From contig JAQFVV010006208.1 in the NCBI GenBank assembly GCA_028023455.1, forward strand, positions 6,928,963 to 6,992,962: a DNA stretch of 64,000 nt. The letters run 5' to 3'. The translations under genes and the position numbers were made by a program. This document shows positions 1-10,827 of the stretch, piece by piece (within the stretch, counting starts at the first letter, position 1; every line of letters starts with the position of its first letter). This DNA is from Epiperipatus broadwayi (Eukaryota; Onychophora; Udeonychophora; Euonychophora; Peripatidae). The notes below the pieces were generated by a model, which searched no databases, had not been told where the DNA came from, and saw only the letters and a list, made by a program, of their open reading frames with translations.

Positions 1-364
1 ACTACAAGTTCTCCAAGTTAAAACCTAAGAGCCATTTAGGCTTGCATAAAACAAAATAAGATCAGACGATCTGCTTAAACACTAGTCAGATTTTTATACC
101 TTCAGATTCCGAAATATCTGGGTTTAGTCTCTTGCAGATGTTGACTAGTTACCAACGATAAGAGTCAAATAGCTCTTCACCAAACACAGGAGAAAAATAG
201 ACTTAACTCTGCAAACCTGAGTTTTATAGTCTGCCGTTTAATTATTCTCTTATCAGAAAGATTCCTTTACCGAAGTATTTCATTAATTTCACTTTCCGGA
301 TCTACTATTTCATAAGATTTTATCTTTATTCTAATCCATTCAACATTTTCTCTTTTCATTCTGT

Positions 365-475
365 AGAAACCTTTTAATTACGTAACTCTAGAATATACAC
401 AATCAGGGTTAAAAACTCCATTGACACAATAGAAATTCCTCTTACAGTTAAAGTTTTACATATATGAAATTTTCA
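365..475 (+). pseudogene. Unit 0: decayed 3' part of an Ig exon
   Basis: The stretch 400-470 still translates as YTIRVKNSIDTIEIPLTV followed by KVL, matching the F-G end of the Ig exons in units 1-5. It is dead as an exon: the preceding region, aligned to CVENIDAG, has an in-frame TAA near 378, and the usual donor GTACATGAAAT has become ACATATATGAAAT, which has no GT. I could not follow the upstream half of the module with confidence. It sits about 190 nt before an equally decayed Fn3 exon, the same spacing as in the live units. Confidence 0.7.
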
Positions 476-664
476 CTATAAACATTATTCTTATCAAATG
501 TAAATAACAATACTAACATTTCATTCACAGCATTATTTTTAGCAATACATTAGTTTTTTGAACTGAAAGTATAAATTCTATTTCATTTTGTAAATTTAAT
601 AATTTTAATTCTGTAAAATATTTGAACACATTGAAGTTTTTTTTTCTATTTACACTACACATTA

Positions 665-830
665 AATATTCCATCTCCACTCACAATTTTCAAGTGTTAG
701 ATATTACTGTGACACTGTTTCCCTCCTCTGGGAACTTCTTGCAGGTAATGGAGGCAGAAGGGTTACTGAATATATAATAGAAAAAAATAAATATTGATCT
801 CAAATTGGCAATGCATTAATACTTCATCAA
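665..830 (+). pseudogene. Unit 0: decayed 5' part of an Fn3 exon
   Basis: Aligned base by base to the Fn3 exon of unit 4: ATTCCATCTCCACTCACAAT matches the DVPSAPRNL start, then GATATTACTGTGACACTGT, GGTAATGGAGGCAGAAGGGT and GTTACTGAATATATAATAGA follow in register. At least one single-base deletion (near 700) and further indels break the frame, the acceptor AG is gone, and similarity fades after the TGGCAA tryptophan region near 812. With the Ig fragment just upstream it shows that the Ig-Fn3 array once extended further left. Confidence 0.75.
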
Positions 831-912
831 ATCTTACTGTGTCTTCCGGAAAATAAAAACTGGTCTAGTATTAATTTTTACTCCAAAAGGCACAGTAGGG
901 CTTTTTGTTAAA

Positions 913-1009
913 CTTTGGTGGTTGAGAGGTCAGCACAGCTGCCTTACAAGCAGTTGTCCCCGGTTAGCGCATTCGCTTCCCGGCCGATGCTATGACACAT
1001 GGAAAAAAA
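913..1009 (+). repeat. tRNA-derived SINE
   Basis: Contains a degenerate A box (GGTGGTTGAGAGGTCA), a B-box-like segment in CGCATTCGCTTCCCGGCC, then GATGCTATGACACATGG and an A-tail. The same GATGCTATGACATATGGAAAA end is found in five other copies (12,911; 32,478; 36,530; 51,050; 58,408), so this is a family and not a tRNA gene. Confidence 0.7.
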
Positions 1010-2220
1010 AATCTGAATTTCAAATATAAAAATAACACTTATTCAATACTTTCTCATTACAGAAAGCTATAAGATTCTTATCCCAGGAGTTCACCATAAT
1101 TATTTTCTTGTACTCGCTAGAATAACTGATGATCAGAATATTATTCCATTTAAACTTACCATTAAACCAAGTGTTAATTGAAGTCTTGTGAGACAGGAAT
1201 GATAACAAAAATGATTACAGTTAACAAAAGCAATAAAAAAATGCATAAAAATTCAGAAAATGTTTTTTTACTTCACATGTGCACATTAAGTATGTCCATT
1301 ATAACATATGAAGATTCATAAATGACACAATCACATCGATCCGTTATCAAGTACGCAAATTGTAAACATTTTGCAAATTACTTGTAATAGTCCTGTTTGG
1401 GTATTCATTTTAAAAACTTTTCTTTAGGAGAAAAAGAATCTGATTTAGCTAAACTTTGATTTTTAAAATCACTAACGTTATTTTAATAAAGTATTTCAGG
1501 AGGGAAAAAATTTAAGAAATCAAACTAATTTTTCTTTTATCTTGAATATTTAAAAGCTACCTACTGAAACTAAATCTAAATATTAAATATAAATAAAATA
1601 AGCACTTAAAAATATTATAAATGTCCATATTACTGACTTGTGATAAATTGTTTCTCTACATAGATAGAATTATGTTTGTTGGAAATACTCGATGGGAAAA
1701 AATACTAGAACCATATAATTTATATTACCATTTATTTAATGCATTAATGTCAATAATATTGTTTATGTATACATTCATTACTTTATAATTCTTTACGTCC
1801 ATCATGTTTCAATGGGCAAACAAAAGCCATCAATCAGTCTGCCGATCGTAACTAGGGCTTACATTTGGAATATGGCTTATATTATAAGCATTCTCAAAAA
1901 TAACGTTAGGGATTATTTTTTGCAAAACACGGATTTACTTAACAAAAATTTATATTACAATCTGTATTTAATGAGTCTCGTAAAGAAATTAATGATTGTG
2001 ACTTTTTACAAAAAAATTTATCATCATAACGTTTTAAATATCTAAATCATTTAAAAAATGTAATAAGCAATTTAATTTAAAATAAATATTTCAAATTGTG
2101 CTAAAACTGAAAATAAGTCATGATAAAGTGCATTCATTTGTAATTGCAAAATCATTTAATATTTGGATTTATAATTTGTAGGTATCAATGTTCCTGCACT
2201 AAATATACATCCTTTTTTTT
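1010..2220. other. AT-rich intronic sequence, nothing recognised
   Basis: No exon-like similarity to the Ig or Fn3 modules, no long open frame and no clear repeat boundary. Short open frames here are what AT-rich sequence gives by chance. Confidence 0.5.
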
Positions 2221-2407
2221 ATATCAGACTTATGCATGAATCTAGCTCAGAGAACATAAACTCTTTTACTGTATTGTGACCAAGAGATGATGTAATACAT
2301 AAGATCTAAACTGTTTTTAGAAGTCACTGGAATAAATTTAACAATGAAATACAAGTTTATTAAAACAATAAAAAATGATATTAAGGTCTTTAGAATATGG
2401 CTATACA

Positions 2408-5061
2408 TTGAAACAGTAAGATTCGTATTCGAATCTTAACTTTCACCTTTTTCTGTCGTCTCTCACTGACCGGTCTATCCCGCCCGAATTTAAATATTTT
2501 GGTATCGAATTGTGTGTGTAGCAATATTAAAATGTATAAATATATGTAGAATTCAGCATAAACATGCACACATTTTGATCTCAAATTAAAGGCAATAAAT
2601 AGGAATAAAATAATATAATTTAGATTTCTTTTAGTTATATAATTTTGTATAATTTTAATCATTTATTTTGGATTATAAAGTTCGTATTTATTGCTTTGTT
2701 TAAATTTCGTTTAATAATAATTCTAAAAAAATCTGATGTAATATTTAATTAAAAGTTAAAATAATCTTATGTTCCCTTTTTGTCTTTGAAATTTAAAAGC
2801 ATCGGTCAGTGATAGATAATAGATTAATTAAAGAAAAATTCCCCAAAATGTAATTAGTAAATGTAAACAATAGAATGGCAGCTTTTTTTTTATAATTAAA
2901 ACCAACAAACTGCATTGATTATCCTCAGGGAAGATTAAGTAGAACCTAAAAATACCTTAACAAAAATGTGAGAGATCAAGATAAGAAAAGAGGCCATCTT
3001 AGACTTGCTGGAGACATGCACTTAAACTTTAGCTTTGCTCTCGATCACTGAGAGTCTTCAAAAATATAAAAATAATTTGTTCCTGCCAAGGTATGACCGA
3101 GTAAAGCACCTAGATTATTCTCCATCGGGAGATCGCCTATCGGATGCCAAACTTTCCATTGCCCATCATAAATTCACCATGAAGATCTGCTGCCTGAAAT
3201 AAATGAGAAAAACTGTTGCTGCTGTGAAAGTAAATGAAATATCTAAATACAAGAAAGAATTGCCACTCGTGAACTTTTTGCTGCTAAACTAATGGAATCA
3301 GAAAACTTCTTATAAAACAGGTACCTGTCTGTGTTCAAACTCTAGAGTACTCTAATAACATGCTATAGCTCTTCTTCATATTACTTATCTAAATTATAAA
3401 ATGTAAAAACTATCATTTGTATAACTAAAATTGAATAATTAATGTAATGTGTAAATGTCTCTAATAATCTAGCTTACCTCACCCTATCTTTTTTGGGTGC
3501 GTATTTCTATAATCTACATTTTTATCTATAGTTATTATTTAATTATTGTATGCTCATAATTGTCTCAATTTTCAAAGTTTAAATCTATGATCGCTTAAAA
3601 CAATGAATGCGTGTCAAATTTTTATTAATATTTACTTTCCTAAATAACTTAACTTTCATATAAATCGACATGCATTCAGTGCATCATTTTTTATAATGCA
3701 GGGTCTACTACTTCGCAAATGGCTGGCATATTAGTTGTAATAACTCCCAGTTATATAGGTTTTGTATTTATTAAATCTTAATGAATAATTCTAGAAAATT
3801 ACATTTCTTTGAGAGTCGCCAACGCTCTTTAGTAAATGTTGATAATGTAGGGCCGAGTTAGAAATCTATTTAAATCTCATCATAATTGTTTATTCATTAT
3901 ACATGTGTTACGTTTTAGAGACGCGATGACCCATTCCGCCGTGAAATTTCCGGATTCTTCAGGGTTGAAATTAACCCCAGTCCTACACAAGCGGGCATAA
4001 TGGGTGCTCCCGTAGGACTTGACAACGTCATGCAGACAGCCGGCAAACTGCGACACAGACCGCTTGTCCCTGGTTATCCTTATGTGACACCTTACTTCGT
4101 CGGGCCGATGGCAGAGACCAGCCCGACATTCTTATAAACTCATTCACGGCATTGCAGTTTCGATATACTGCCATTCCATATCGCCTTTCTAAAGCATACC
4201 ACGTGTTCCTTTACTTAGTTTTATTATTCTATATATCACTCCGCCTCTGCATTATCTTCATAATTCACTCTCAAATAAATGTTTGCCCTTAGTCATAAAA
4301 TAAATATTTTAATTAAATAAATATATGTCCACCGCTACTCTTAAATCTTACTTTAGACTCTTGCATTGCAAAGGTATAAATCCCTCCAGGCATGCATTAG
4401 AAATACTTACTCGAGAATTTTAGGTAGCTAGATTACGCCTTCAAATAAGTGAATTCCTTTTGTAAACATTACAGTATCGGAAATACCGCTACTGAGTCCT
4501 CAAGATAAAATAATGTCTAAACAAATAAATGTATTCCTTTTGTAAACATTACAGTATTGGAAATACTGCTACTGAAGTCCTCAATATAAAATAATGTCTA
4601 AATAAATAAATGTATTCTTTAAAATATAATCATGTCGCAAATCCCGCTACTGAAGCTTTGAATCCATAAAATATTATTAGTAAATGATTTTCTTATTAAA
4701 ATGTGTGAATAAATAATTTTAAACTATACGTCTGCAGTTACGTTTCATTTATTCGATACCCATTCTATATAATATTTCCTCGATTATGTAAATATGAATG
4801 TTTAATTAATATTAGTTTGATTATTGGCTAGCTCGAGAATAAAATCATGAATCTCTTGCATATCCCTGACCACCGTGCCTAAGGAAATATTTACTAATGT
4901 CGCATCAGATGCGTTGTTTCGTGGATTGTATTGTGGAACCGATAAACTATGTTCGAACTCAGTAACATGGGTGGCTTCGCTACCTCGATGGTGCTGCTGT
5001 TCTGTGTGGTGGTCGAATTCTGCACTATGTTTACGAGTCACACGTTTTCTGACTGTTACAA
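2408..5061. mobile_element. TIR element A, copy 1 (unknown superfamily, ~2.65 kb)
   Basis: Begins TTGAAACAGT and ends ACTGTTACAA, an imperfect 10-bp terminal inverted repeat (one mismatch), flanked on both sides by CA (2406-2407 and 5062-5063). A second, highly similar copy lies at 47,912-50,487 with TA on both sides, so the boundaries are supported by two independent insertions and by an uninterrupted relative of the host repeat at 43,600-43,670. Short conserved frames exist near the right end (minus strand 4,802-5,041) and around 3,930-4,180, but none is a recognised transposase. A 2-bp target duplication points to a cut-and-paste DNA transposon or its deletion derivative; the superfamily is unresolved. 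Confidence 0.65.
4802..5041 (-). CDS. Open frame at the right end of element A, unknown product
   Basis: About 79 codons on the minus strand, rich in His, Glu and Asn near its start (KHSAEFDHHTEQQHH) and ending in an acidic-hydrophobic segment (MQEIHDFILELANNQ). The frame opens about 20 nt inside the element's terminus and lacks a clear ATG at its beginning. The equivalent stretch in copy 2 (50,240-50,470) has indels. It may be the N-terminal exon of a former transposase, but no motif supports that. Confidence 0.25.
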   Translation of the reverse strand: MTRKHSAEFDHHTEQQHHRGSEATHVTEFEHSLSVPQYNPRNNASDATLVNISLGTVVRDMQEIHDFILELANNQTNIN

Positions 5062-5160
5062 CATTTAGAAGCCTTCTGATTTTGATTTATATTGTGTTTT
5101 GCATGTATGTTCTAATAGGTTTACTTAAAACCAATCAGCACACAGACATGTGACAATTTC

Positions 5161-8100
5161 TAAGCATACTTGTCATAAAATAATAGAATAAATGATTAAA
5201 GTTTATATATGTCTATTTGACACACATTGATATTTTCACTTATATGTGCAGTACAATTTATTTACATATTTCAATCATATAAAACAATTTGATTAAAATT
5301 TTACATATGTGTGTGCATGTACAAGCTGATTTATATATATTTTAATTTGACACAATAATAAAAGTTATTCAAAATATATTTCCCATAATTAATTCCTTGG
5401 TTAAAATACATTAAGAGTATATAAAATTCACATTTACATGTGTAACATAAAAAAAATAGTATGAATTAAAATTATTAGTTTCACTTTTTATAGTCAATGA
5501 AAGTATTTTTTTTAAAAAATCACTCTTGATAGGATTATTGTTAATTAATTATGATGTTAGAATCATCTATTCATTAATTTCTTTACTTCTATTTTTGATC
5601 CAAGCAAAATTATTATTTGCATTATATATTTTTTTTAAATATAGATTTTAAACTATTTAAAACAATATCGCTGTATATATGTCTATCACTTTTAAATGTC
5701 ATTTGTTAATTAATTATTTAAACAACTCACTTTATATAAATATATCATGCAATACGTTTATCTGTGGTTTCTTGCATCTAGATAAAATAGCATATGTATA
5801 ATGACTTTTTCATTAAGCTGATGGTTTCTCTGGGCAAGCTGGTAGTCTGGCTTGTCATCATCAGAATAGGCATAATCAGGTAATTGCTGATTCCCCTTCT
5901 ATCCAGAAATTTGAGGTTTCAGGCCAGCAAGCTGTCTTAGAACACATCTGTAGCTATGAATTTCGACACAAAAAATGGGTCATTTTCTTCCATGTGAATT
6001 CAAACTTGACCATAGTGAACTGTAGAACAGCTTCTGGGCTTGCCCTTCTTGCAATCTTCATCGGAGGTCTGTTTTGATGGTCTGCTAGCTAACTACTTCT
6101 GGCCCACTATAATTACTGCCAACTGCTCAAAATATTCAAACCCAATTCTCTTCAAAAAAATTACTAGCCAAAAAGTAAAATAATCTTTTTATCCAACCCT
6201 TTTATATTCTTGGATTGGGGTAATAAAAATACATTTAATTAAAGAGTTTTTATCTTTTTTTAATATTGATTAAAAACAATTTTAATCCTTTCAAAAGCAT
6301 GATGTACAAAAATTTGTAAATAATAGAGAAATGTATACAAGCATTAATTAAACGATTTCAAAGATAATATAAATTTTTACAACTATCAGTTTAACCTCCT
6401 TGTTTTTGAATTTCAAAATCGGAATTACAAATAATAAAAATATTAGATCTTTTTAAATGTTTTATTTTATAATAAAATTCTATTTTAAATTCAGAATTAA
6501 CCCTTTACAGTTATTATTATTCCCAGTGACATGTAGAAAATATCTACAATTTTTTTTGTCTGTGTTTATTTCTACTTTTCCTTTCAACATTATATATATT
6601 TGTGCATACACACAATTATGTCATTGTATGCAATGTAACCCAACTGGTTACAATATAAATATTACGTTTGCGGAGATAAAGCATTCATAAATTTTACTCA
6701 TTACAGATTGTATTTGTATCCATTGCCATGGTCCTTTTATTTTTGTTTCTTATTTTTTTCTCATTGCTTACTTATTGCAATTTTGCCCTAATACATGTCT
6801 CAGAGTTGCTTTCTTTTATTTTCCTACTGTCAATGTTATTTAGTTTTTATTTGTGTTTTATCTAAATGATATTTTTATTTTATTCATTAGATGATATTTG
6901 TTCATTGGTAAAATATAAAGAAATATTTAGCATGTTAATAACCAATATGCTTTTTTCTAGCATTAAGACTTAGTTTTATGAAGGAGGAGATTAACACACG
7001 TTACAATTGCAGAACTATATTAGCTATTTTTGCAATAATTAACAGACCTTATGAAGTCAGATGTCTATTTGACGAGTTTAATTGATATTTACAAATGCAC
7101 TTTGCACCCAAAGGCATCACTAATTACCTTCAAAAGTGCTGAACTGCTGTTAAGTTGCTACAGATATGTCTTTATGTATCAAAAATAATAGTTATACAGA
7201 TTTGTTACAATGAATTGGTTATTAAAGTGATGATTTCGTAAGTAGTATTGTCTAAATAAAACTTTATTCACATCCTCCTGATGTGATGTGATATGCTGTG
7301 ACTTCTCCTTAAACGAAGTCAGGAATCTCTAAGCAACTATGCCCAAAGAAACCTGTTAGCCACTACCTTCCCCTTCCATTCTCCACCCTAAGCTTTCCCA
7401 TAATCTGCTCCATCCCATTTTCACAACATAAACTTTGTCAACTCCATGACCTTTATATCTAAATCCCCTTTATTTTTTTTCCAAAACCAGCATAAAAACC
7501 AATAACCCACTTTCTGTATAATCACTTTGTTCATATTTATTCTTCCATAACTCCTAAACATTATATTTCAGAAGCGCCCTCTGTGAATAAATATAGTCTG
7601 AACTGCAAGCAGCCAACTCAAAAGGATTATTAATGTATTGTGGGGGAAAAAACTTTGCTATCATTTCAATTTTTTCTATAAATACATAATTAGCCAATTC
7701 ATTTGGTGTACTGAATGTTTCCTATATAAGTAAATAGAGGAATGTGAACTTAGGATGATTCAGTCTATATTCATCATCCATCCCATCTCCAACAACCAAT
7801 GCACATGACCACATACTATATCAGGAAGCTAGCGTTGGTTTAACTGTGAAATTTTTAGCCTGAGGTTAAATGATTTGAAAGTCTTTATGTGTGTATTCTA
7901 TGCAGTCTATTTATGCTTAAAATATTAATTTATATATAAACTTCCATCTGTGCATATTAAAATAAATATGATTTAAATCTATCTAATAGGGTTAATGTAA
8001 TCCTCAAATCTATATATATGTGTGTGTAATAAACGTTCGTTTTATTAGTGCTGGCAGTGACTTATTATTTTATCTTTTAAAATATATAGTTCAATATATA

Positions 8101-8920
8101 TAAAATGTTATATTATAAAACTCAGCCTCTCCTTGAGCTAGTGTCAAAGGTTAATGGTCAATAAAAGTTGGATCTTACCAATACGTATCTGCCTGCTGTA
8201 TAAATTTTCTAGGTTCTAATAGCCTAGTGGCATCCTGGTATGGCAGATAGGTTTGGAAGGTTTAGCATAACCATTATAATACATGTGAAAAAGATAGGTG
8301 CTCCCCAATATATGTATTTTGTGCAGAACCGACAATCATCAGTTATATGTGAGAGATTATGATCTGGCCCAACTAATGATACTGATTCTGTGCAAAATGC
8401 ATATATTGGAGATCATCTATCATTTCTGTATGTATGTGATAGTGTATTGGTTGTTTGAGATGAAGGGAGGGGGGATGAATGTAGATTGAAAAATCCTAAG
8501 TTCAAATCCCTCTACTATAAAATCTCTCTATAAAATAATTTATGTCTATATGAAATAGTTCAATATACAAAGCTGTAGATATGCAAATTTATTTATATAT
8601 ATATGTATATATGAATTAATAACCTCAGATTTATTGAAATATTAGTATAAAACCAAAAGGAAAATAAATTATCATTATGGAAGCATATGTAGAATACTTT
8701 TACACTATCAAATCAATTGAATAAATTGTAAAAGTTGAAAAAAATAACAGCCTAAATGTTTTACAGAATCTTACAGACTAAGCTTTCATTAAAATTAAGC
8801 CCTATTATGAATCTTTTGACACTTATTTATTCAATTAATACATCATTAGAAAAGAAATATAATTAATGTTAACAGGATTGTTTATCGGACAATATGTTAA
8901 AGCTTACATTTTTACAAACT
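5161..8920. other. Intron segment, partly paralogous to 52,900-57,430
   Basis: Several stretches match the intron upstream of the second Fn3b exon: 6,440-6,650 with 57,230-57,420 (shared TTTATTTCTACTTTTCCTTT and the following bases), 5,770-5,830 with 54,465-54,530, and 7,830-7,960 with 56,290-56,420. This shows that the left and right introns descend from one duplicated segment. No exon was found in it; short open frames at 6,457 and 8,298 have no recognisable content. Confidence 0.5.
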
Positions 8921-8921
8921 C

Positions 8922-9160
8922 GTAATCGAGTATTATGAAATGGTAAAAGTTAAAATTCAAGTCTTTTATAATGCATTAAGCATGCTTTCGGCAGACCATT
9001 GCCAGAATCATAATGCATTAATTTAGCACTTGGAAATTATGCCTATATATGGTCGTAATTTATTATGAAAATAAGGCTTAATATGGAAGTGCATTTATAA
9101 AAGTCTTGAATTTCAACTTTTACCTTTTCGTAATACTTGACTACAATGAGTTTATAAGAA
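8922..9160. repeat. Foldback (inverted repeat) element
   Basis: Left arm TATTATGAAATGGTAAAAGT with the following AAAATTCAAGTCTTTTATAA is the reverse complement, with a few mismatches, of the right arm around 9,095-9,145 (TTATAAAAGTCTTGAATTTC, then AACTTTTACC). The centre around 8,985-9,080 is unpaired. Confidence 0.6.
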
Positions 9161-9473
9161 TTACATTAATTAATAATAAAAAAAAGAAATATGTAGAATT
9201 AAAGCTTAGATTGAAAATATTTGGAAGTTAGATTTTAAAAAATATTAGTAATTTAGTGAATTATTTATTTGCTATTCTAAAAATCTAAAGTATTCAAATA
9301 ATAATAATAATTTTTATAGATGCTTTTAATTTAAAAGTTAGTCATTATATTTTATCTTTTTTACATTGCTAATTAGCCTGAAAAATATTATGTTTAAATA
9401 TTTAAATATCATACCATTTCCAACCTTATACATTTAACAATATTATTTTTTACACCAAAACTTTATTCTTACA

Positions 9474-9620
9474 GTTTCGACTGTCCTGCAGACATCATCA
9501 GAGCTACAATATCCAAAGATACAATCATACAATTAATACATTATATTTATATACATAATCTTATTCTTTTTTATTTTCTTTGCATATATATATATTGCTT
9601 ATGTATATGAAAGAAGTTAT
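9474..9620 (-). mobile_element. Penelope-like element fragment with hammerhead-like motif
   Basis: On the minus strand this reads GCTCTGATGA, a short stem-loop, then AGTCGAAACTGTAAG, related to the motifs at 21,899, 26,290 and 45,118. The adjoining sequence to 9,620 resembles the ends of the 4.6 kb insertion of unit 3 (TTGCATATATATATATTGCTTATG and AAGAAGTTATAAGC pieces). Stem II is degraded here, so it is a relic. Confidence 0.45.
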
Positions 9621-10040
9621 AAGCATTTTTTCCATTTTATTATTCTACTCTTAACTAATTTTATTTTCTTATTTATAGTATTTTATTATTAAATTATTCT
9701 AAATCAATTTTATTATAATTTTAAAACTAATCTTTAAACTCTACTATTTAATCTATCATTTTATTATCTTTTTAGTTATATTTTCTTAATTACTTCTAAA
9801 TTTTCTTTATTGTATATTTAACTATTAATTTTTTTGCATTATAAATTACCTTTTTTTATTACATTACCAAATACTTACATTTTTATAATCCTATTTCCAA
9901 AAAAATAATCAACAAATTTTCAAATATTCTTAATTATTTGTTTGAATATATATATATTGTTTTCATTCCTATAATTTTTTTTAGAAAATGAAATTATTAT
10001 CAACATGGCAACTAATAATTAATTTATTCATATTCTATAG

Positions 10041-10319
10041 TTCTTCCAAAACTATTAGTAGAAAATGATGTGGTAGAAGTCCCATCAGGAGAAACATTAA
10101 GACTGATAATCAGATATGAAAGTGAGTCAGAAACAGAAATAACGTGGGTTATTAATGGCAAAATACTTGAAGAATCATCTAGAATTAAAATATCAAAAGA
10201 AGACAACATTGCGGGTATCCAAATCAGATGTGTAGAGAACATTGATGCTGGGGTTTACACAATCAGGGCGAAAAACTCTGTAGGCACAGTAGAAGTACCC
10301 ATAACAGTCAAAGTATTAG
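10041..10319 (+). CDS. Unit 1, Ig (I-set) module exon
   Basis: Acceptor TTCTATAG before 10,041, donor GTACAT at 10,320, 279 nt, phase 1 in and out. The module runs from LPKLLVENDVVEVPSGETL through the C-strand Trp (EITWVINGKILEES) to the F-strand NIDAGVYTIRAKNSVGT and the closing VPITVKVL. The usual Gly-x-Pro-x-Pro turn before the Trp, GEPEPE in units 2-4, is SESETE here, the most divergent of the five Ig exons. No B-strand Cys; the only Cys is in the E-F region (QIRCVENID), as in all five. Confidence 0.9.
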
Positions 10320-10527
10320 GTACATGAAATTTGCAATGTAGACATTATATAACAAATAACAATGCAATATTTCTAGAGCATGGCTTTATAATTATATACA
10401 TTAATATTGTAAAATTAAATAATCAGTGTGATTTGATTTCATTTTGCATATTTAAAACCATTTTTAATATTCTAAAACAAAAACATTTTATTACAATATT
10501 ATTTTTCACTTTTACATCACACACCAG

Positions 10528-10827
10528 ATGTTCCATCAGCACCTCGCAATCTACAAATAACAGACATTATCGGTGACACGGTAATACTTCACTGGGAATC
10601 TCCCGCAGATAATGGTGGTAGGGAAGTTACTGAATACATAATAGAAAAAAGAAACATTGACCATAAAGCATGGCAAAAAGTTAGTGCTATGGCAGACTTT
10701 ACCTTCTCTGTACCCAATCTTGTTGAGGAGAATGAATATGAATTCCAAGTTTCTGCTGTTAATGAGTTTGGAGTGAGTGAACCAGCCATTGTGGGCCCTG
10801 TGCTAATCCAGCCTGTTGAAGCTGGTG
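10528..10827 (+). CDS. Unit 1, Fn3 module exon (type a)
   Basis: Acceptor CACACCAG, donor GTAAGA, 300 nt, phase 1 both ends, 208 nt after the Ig exon. It opens DVPSAPRNLQITDIIGD, has the B-strand Trp in HWESPADNGG, the C-strand EYIIEKRN, and the F-G segment EYEFQVSAVNEFGVSEPA, all diagnostic of Fn3. It closes VGPVLIQPVEAG before the next module. Nearly identical to the Fn3 exon of unit 3, including the rare GTAATACTT codons, although the neighbouring Ig exon is clearly different. Confidence 0.92.

Larger units (their letters stand above)
2228..5160 (+). repeat. Interspersed repeat family R, copy 1, interrupted by a 2.65 kb element
   Basis: The left part (2228-2407, from TTATGCATGAATCTAGCTCAG to TTAGAATATGGCTATACA) and the right part (5062-5160, from GAAGCCTTCTGATTTTGATT to the CAGACATG region) are continuous in the copy at 42,868-43,870 and similar in the copy at 52,013-52,920. 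No coding capacity was recognised. Confidence 0.6.

Noticed and set aside
5800-6130. Hammerhead-like CATCATCAG stretch near 5,858
   Set aside because: Minus strand has CTGATGATGAC, but no GAAAC box and no matching stems follow.
10024-10242. Minus-strand open frames over the Ig exons (also at 16,328, 21,267, 33,224, 45,469) and the Fn3 exons
   Set aside because: They are shadows of the plus-strand exons; the plus frame has the splice sites, the module pattern and phase agreement.
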